From NCBI GenBank assembly GCA_027483425.1, contig JAIXUR010000475.1, forward strand, positions 1 to 9,354: a stretch of DNA of 9,354 nt, in the 5' to 3' direction. The translations under genes were made by a program, and so were the position numbers. A model generated the notes under the pieces. The model made no database searches. It was not told the DNA's origin and was given only the letters and a program-made list of their open reading frames with translations. This document shows, piece by piece, positions 6,325 through 9,354 of this stretch. Within the stretch, counting starts at the first letter, position 1, and the number at the start of each line of letters is the position of its first letter. This stretch comes from Cyanobacteriota bacterium. Its GTDB lineage: Bacteria > Cyanobacteriota > Cyanobacteriia > Phormidesmidales > Phormidesmidaceae.

Positions 6325-6344
6325 CCGCTGACCGCTGACCGCTA
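6310..6344. repeat. heptanucleotide tandem repeat (STRR type), five copies
   Basis: Five contiguous 7-mers ACCGCT(A/G): A, A, G, G, A at the seventh position. Short tandemly repeated repetitive sequences with 7-bp units are a known feature of filamentous cyanobacterial genomes, mostly in intergenic DNA. Here the array overlaps the end of the possible small peptide frame. Confidence 0.85.
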
Positions 6345-6392
6345 AGAATAATCCTGACCACAAAAAGACCGAAGAATTTTGATTCCTAGCGA

Positions 6393-6431
6393 GGGCGCAG
6401 GGCTCTGCGCCCCGACCGGGGTATCTTTTTT
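6393..6431 (+). terminator. hairpin and T-run, possible terminator or palindromic repeat
   Basis: GGGCGCAG (6393-6400) and CTGCGCCC (6405-6412) form a perfect 8-bp stem with loop GGCT. An overlapping alternative stem CCCC-GACC-GGGG (6410-6421) is followed by TATC and six T (6426-6431), the layout of a plus-strand intrinsic terminator. The GGGCGCAG palindrome resembles dispersed palindromes found in cyanobacterial genomes, so it may be a repeat remnant. It lies between the stop of the PAS/GAF gene and the small peptide frame. Confidence 0.5.
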
Positions 6432-6442
6432 CCGAAAATTTT

Positions 6443-8761
6443 CTAAATCGTGGGTTCAGGGGTGACCCGCACCCGGGCAAACTTAAGGCCGCTGACCCCC
6501 TGCAAGGGCTCTACGGTGCCCTGTTCTACGGCGCTATCCACAATGCCTTCGCGGTGTAGGTAACGCAGATAGCGCTCGTACTCTTGCCATTCTTCGCGGC
6601 TAGAGTAGACCACCGTGAGCATGCCGGGCTGGGTAATGCGATCGCCGGTTTCCCCATCGCAGGCTTTGTCAATGCGTTTTTTCACAATCTCGTAGCGGGT
6701 GTCGCGGGTACCCCGGACGTCGAACAGGCGCTCGGTGGTGTCATCATGGACGATGTCTACCGTATAGCCCTGCACCAGTACCAGATGGGTAAGGGCCATG
6801 TCGGTGTCGTAGGTGGCCTTGAGCGCCAGCCCCTGGCGGGCGCAGTCGCAAACCGCCCGCAGCTGCTCGTAGCGCAGCGCCCTGAGCTGAAACTCCGTAA
6901 AGCTGGTATCAATGGCCTGACCGGTGTAGATCATGTGGTCAATGCCATCGGTGGCTTCCATGTCGCAGTAGTGGGGGGTAATGGCCTGCATCGACCGTTG
7001 CCACTGGTTCCAGGTGTCGCGCAGCAGCCCGTTGATGTGTCCAATGGTCTGGTCGTAGAGGGCGCGGGCCGCGTAGACGCAGTTGTGGTCAGCATGGATG
7101 GCGGCTTTGTACCGGGCGATCGCAGCCTCGGCCTCGCCACTGTGCTGGGCAAAATACGCAAAGTGCACCTCCACCTCGGTTTGGAGGTAGCGCAGCAGCG
7201 TCACCTCAGAATCGACCGTCACCCCTTGCTCGAGCGTCGCAATGTGGTCGGACAGGTCTAGCCCCAGTTGCTGCACCAGGGCATTGCCTAGGGCATGACC
7301 CACGGCCTCTACCACCGCCAGGGCCAGGCGAAACTGGGCCAACAAGTCCTTCTGAATTGCCCGGTTGCGCTCGTCTGACGACCCCCGCACGTCGGAGATA
7401 CCGTACAGCGGATAGACGCCCTCAAACACGATCGGGGCCGGGGGCAGACCCAGGCTGAGGCGTTCGGCCTCCTGTTCAAATCGCCACCGCACCGAGGGAT
7501 GGATGTTGGTAAAGCGGTCCTGGACGCTGTGGCGCATGGCCGCCGTTAGGGCTGGCATGAGGGTGGTGGCGCGGCTGCAATCGGCCTGGTCAAAGGCGTA
7601 GGGCTTGGGGCTGGAGAGACCCACCAGGCCCACCAACTGAGTGGCACTCTCCCCCAGCCGAGCGGTGCGCATCACCAGGGGAATCAACAACAGCGATCGC
7701 GCCCCCCGGTGCAGCAAATCCTGTTCGCCCTGGGTCGAGCAGTCGAGGCTGAGGTCGGGCACATTGATCACCTCTCGGCGCTCCGTAGCCCGCAGAAACG
7801 TGGACCCCTGGAGTGCCGTCATGGCATAGATAGCGGTTTGCCACTCGGTCTGGTCAAGGTTAGTAAACAGCTGGGCCTGGCTCCCTTCGGCACTCAGCAG
7901 GAAGCTGTCGCTAGCCCCAAATAACTGCTTCATTAACCCATTGGCCTGGTCGAAACGGCTGTTGCCCAGCACCGATTCATGGCCGACTAGCAGCTCAATC
8001 AAAACCTTAGAGGTCTCGCGCTCGGTAACGTCGATGCCCTCAATGAGAAGGGGGCCGTTGACGGTGTAGTGGCCGGGCTGTAGCGCCGCTACCAGCTGTC
8101 GAAAGGCGGGCTCTGGTTTCAAGAGTTGGGTGGCCACCTGCTCGTGGCTGGGTGGTTCGGCCCAGCAGGCGGCCAGGCTGGCTTGCAGCTCCGGGGCGAT
8201 CGCCGTGATCCGCAAGCCCTCCTCAGCGGTCCGCAGATGCAGCTCAATCTGTCGCACCTGACCCGTCTCACCATCGGTGAGAGACACGACCACCGGCTCG
8301 TGGAGCAGCCGCTGCGACACCGCCCGCGACTGCCCGTAGGCGTAGTGCAGCAGGGCGCTCAAGAAATGTCGCCGAAACCGCTCTCGCAGGGCCTTTTGAT
8401 CGGTTGCCGTCAGGCGGTCAAAAAAGCCCAGGTCGAGGTGTCCTCCCTCGGGGAGCACCCCGGTCAACCGGCAAAAATATTGGTTGGCAAACAACACTGG
8501 GTAGGTCGGCGCGGTGGCCGTCATCTCAGTGGCCATGTCGACCACGGCCATCACCAGGTGGCTCTGGTGCTGAATCAGGTCTAACCAGGGCAAGGCCGGG
8601 CGCGTCTCTAGTGGGGGTAGGGGGGCAGCCCGATTAGGGGTCTCACCCTCCTGGCGATCGCCGCTTCGGTCGGTCAAAGTGTAGCTAAGGTCAACCATGG
8701 GCATAGTTCTAGAGACAGAGACTTGGTCTATATCGACGCAGCGTAACGATTCGTGAGCCAT
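6443..8761 (-). CDS. PAS-like and GAF domain protein with a conserved uncharacterised C-terminal region
   Basis: 772 residues from the ATG at 8759-8761. No signal peptide or membrane segment is seen, so it is cytosolic. After a variable N-terminus, residues about 60-190 look PAS-like (VLFANQYFCRLTGVLPE at 89-105). Residues about 255-410 form a GAF domain, usually a small-molecule or redox sensor or dimerisation module; it contains LLLIPLVMR and LVGLVGLSS. The C-terminal half has no histidine kinase, GGDEF, cyclase or helix-turn-helix motif. It carries YPLYGISDVRGSSDERNRA (450-468), and near the end RYEIVKKRIDKA, RITQPGMLTVVYS and LQGVSGLKFARV. These I recall from GAF proteins of Bacteroidetes, where the function is not known. 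A TTG 24 nt further upstream is possible but has no ribosome binding site; GGTGGA lies 12 nt before the chosen ATG. Probably a sensor of unknown output. Confidence 0.8.
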   Translation of the reverse strand: MAHESLRCVDIDQVSVSRTMPMVDLSYTLTDRSGDRQEGETPNRAAPLPPLETRPALPWLDLIQHQSHLVMAVVDMATEMTATAPTYPVLFANQYFCRLTGVLPEGGHLDLGFFDRLTATDQKALRERFRRHFLSALLHYAYGQSRAVSQRLLHEPVVVSLTDGETGQVRQIELHLRTAEEGLRITAIAPELQASLAACWAEPPSHEQVATQLLKPEPAFRQLVAALQPGHYTVNGPLLIEGIDVTERETSKVLIELLVGHESVLGNSRFDQANGLMKQLFGASDSFLLSAEGSQAQLFTNLDQTEWQTAIYAMTALQGSTFLRATERREVINVPDLSLDCSTQGEQDLLHRGARSLLLIPLVMRTARLGESATQLVGLVGLSSPKPYAFDQADCSRATTLMPALTAAMRHSVQDRFTNIHPSVRWRFEQEAERLSLGLPPAPIVFEGVYPLYGISDVRGSSDERNRAIQKDLLAQFRLALAVVEAVGHALGNALVQQLGLDLSDHIATLEQGVTVDSEVTLLRYLQTEVEVHFAYFAQHSGEAEAAIARYKAAIHADHNCVYAARALYDQTIGHINGLLRDTWNQWQRSMQAITPHYCDMEATDGIDHMIYTGQAIDTSFTEFQLRALRYEQLRAVCDCARQGLALKATYDTDMALTHLVLVQGYTVDIVHDDTTERLFDVRGTRDTRYEIVKKRIDKACDGETGDRITQPGMLTVVYSSREEWQEYERYLRYLHREGIVDSAVEQGTVEPLQGVSGLKFARVRVTPEPTI

Positions 8762-9278
8762 AGTTGCTTGTGATCCACCCTTCAAAACCAGTTACAAGGC
8801 AAACCGCTGGAATTCCGAACCCAGACTAAAATCTTTGCCAAATTCAAAGCCCTGACGGCGATGGGGCCCCCAGGCCTTCTAGCTAGGGGATACAGGGCTA
8901 CCTGGATACAGGGCCATCTGAATACCAGCCCACGCCCCAACCGCTGGGCTGGAGTTGTCTGTTTAATCACCATGGTACCCAATTGGGATAGGCAGATTTT
9001 CGGTCACGCTAGCCCAGGTTGTCGCTAGAGCGCGGATGCAGGGCGATTAGGCCGCGAATTTGTGCATTTTGCAGATTTCAGGCGCGATCGCCCACCGCCA
9101 CAACACCCCAGAGGCCTTCACCCTTTAGAATAGAAATCTTGCCCGGCAGCAGCTACGCTACCCCAGGCAAACTTATCTGTGATTGGGGCAGTGCTTTTGG
9201 ATCCTCCAGAACCGCTCCAACCCATCCGACTCCCAAGGGATGGATGGACTACACCGCTATTGTTGTCACCGCTGAGCC
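8762..9278. other. intergenic region upstream of ffh and the GAF gene
   Basis: A 517-bp divergent spacer. It contains an 11-bp direct repeat GGATACAGGGC at 8888-8898 and 8904-8914, the palindrome GGGGCCCC at 8863-8870, and one HIP1 octamer at 9084-9091. TAGAAT at 9126-9131 is a possible -10 box about 150 bp before ffh, without a clear -35. A 66-codon minus-strand frame (8782-8982) spans the direct repeat but shows no protein-family features, and I do not count it as a gene. Confidence 0.45.
8888..8914. repeat. 11-bp direct repeat, 16-bp period
   Basis: GGATACAGGGC occurs twice with five bases between (TACCT), followed by a degenerate third start GAATACCAG at 8920. It may be a minor slippage product or a paired binding site. 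Confidence 0.5.
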
Positions 9279-9354
9279 ATGTTTGAAGCCCTGTCCGATC
9301 GCCTTGAATCTGCCTGGAAAAGCCTGCGTGGCCAGGACAAAATCAGCGAGTCTA
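9279..9354 (+). CDS. ffh: signal recognition particle protein Ffh/SRP54, 5' part
   Basis: Only the first 25 codons are in the window: MFEALSDRLESAWK, then SLRGQDKISES. This is the characteristic start of the Ffh N domain in cyanobacteria and other bacteria, in which LRG-x-x-K-I-(S/T)-E-x-N begins the helical bundle that packs on the GTPase domain. Ffh binds the 4.5S-type SRP RNA and directs ribosomes making membrane proteins to FtsY at the membrane; it is essential. The GTPase and M domains lie beyond the window edge, so they cannot be checked. No strong Shine-Dalgarno precedes the ATG. Confidence 0.88.
   Translation, partial: MFEALSDRLESAWKSLRGQDKISES

Larger units (their letters stand above)
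828..9091. repeat. dispersed HIP1 octamers (twelve sites)
   Basis: Exact GCGATCGC begins at 828, 2165, 2684, 3494, 3779, 4817, 6638, 7116, 7693, 8196, 8654 and 9084. That is about one per 780 bp, against roughly one per 65 kb expected by chance for an 8-mer at even base composition. HIP1 is the hallmark over-represented palindrome of many cyanobacterial genomes. Most sites are inside genes, and the encoded residues tolerate them. The entry spans first to last site, not one continuous element. Confidence 0.9.

Noticed and set aside
5982..6480. Two overlapping minus-strand frames of about 105 codons
   Set aside because: They have no domain or signal features, run across the heptamer array and hairpin, and one overlaps the end of the PAS/GAF gene.
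6584..7261. Plus-strand 225-codon frame
   Set aside because: Antisense shadow of the PAS/GAF gene in GC-rich DNA, without recognisable motifs or its own ribosome binding site.
8782..8982. 66-codon minus-strand frame upstream of the GAF gene
   Set aside because: Low-complexity sequence across an 11-bp direct repeat, no motif, no ribosome binding site; more likely non-coding.
9241..9281. Short frames overlapping the ffh start (ATGGATGGACTACACC)
   Set aside because: An 11-codon frame and an out-of-frame overlap can be drawn after AAGGG, but nothing shows they are translated; a leader role would be speculation.

Overview
The window looks like chromosomal DNA of a filamentous, Leptolyngbya/Nodosilinea-type cyanobacterium. 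Three things support this: twelve exact copies of the HIP1 octamer GCGATCGC in 9.35 kb, an array of five 7-bp tandem repeats of the cyanobacterial STRR kind, and protein families with a cyanobacterial flavour (a kinase-like/TPR protein, a DCC-family thiol oxidoreductase, the start of ffh). No transposase, integrase, CRISPR array, tRNA or rRNA was seen. This is housekeeping and accessory chromosome, not a mobile island.

Layout from left to right. 1-311: mostly non-coding, with a weak minus-strand open frame leaving the window. 312-1475 (-): an HpxO-type FAD monooxygenase (urate hydroxylase family). 1476-1816: divergent intergenic region. 1817-2056 (+): a small secreted protein. 2053-4011 (-): a membrane-anchored protein with a degenerate Ser/Thr kinase domain and eight TPRs. 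4012-4497: a long CTAG-rich intergenic region with an orphan minus-strand terminator-like hairpin. 4498-4914 (+): a DCC/DUF393 thiol oxidoreductase. 4979-5023: a strong intrinsic terminator. 5075-5830 (-): an exported YHS-domain protein with a cysteine-rich NPCA repeat. 5831-6174: intergenic, with a twin palindrome. 6175-6324 (+): a possible tiny secreted peptide ending inside the heptamer repeat. 6393-6431: hairpins and a T-run. 6443-8761 (-): a large PAS-like/GAF protein. 8762-9278: intergenic. 9279-9354 (+): the first 25 codons of ffh.

The genes do not form one operon. Neighbours are mostly divergent or convergent, and each has its own upstream region. No shared pathway can be shown. A weak theme is cell-envelope redox and metal chemistry: the DCC thiol protein and the Cys-rich YHS protein are convergent neighbours across one terminator. 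The two large minus-strand proteins are probably regulatory or scaffolding.

The most notable points are the Cys-repeat/YHS fusion, the kinase-like domain lacking its catalytic Asp, and the HpxO homologue with Thr where the family's active-site Asp is expected. Family assignments come from recalled sequence patterns, not from a database search.
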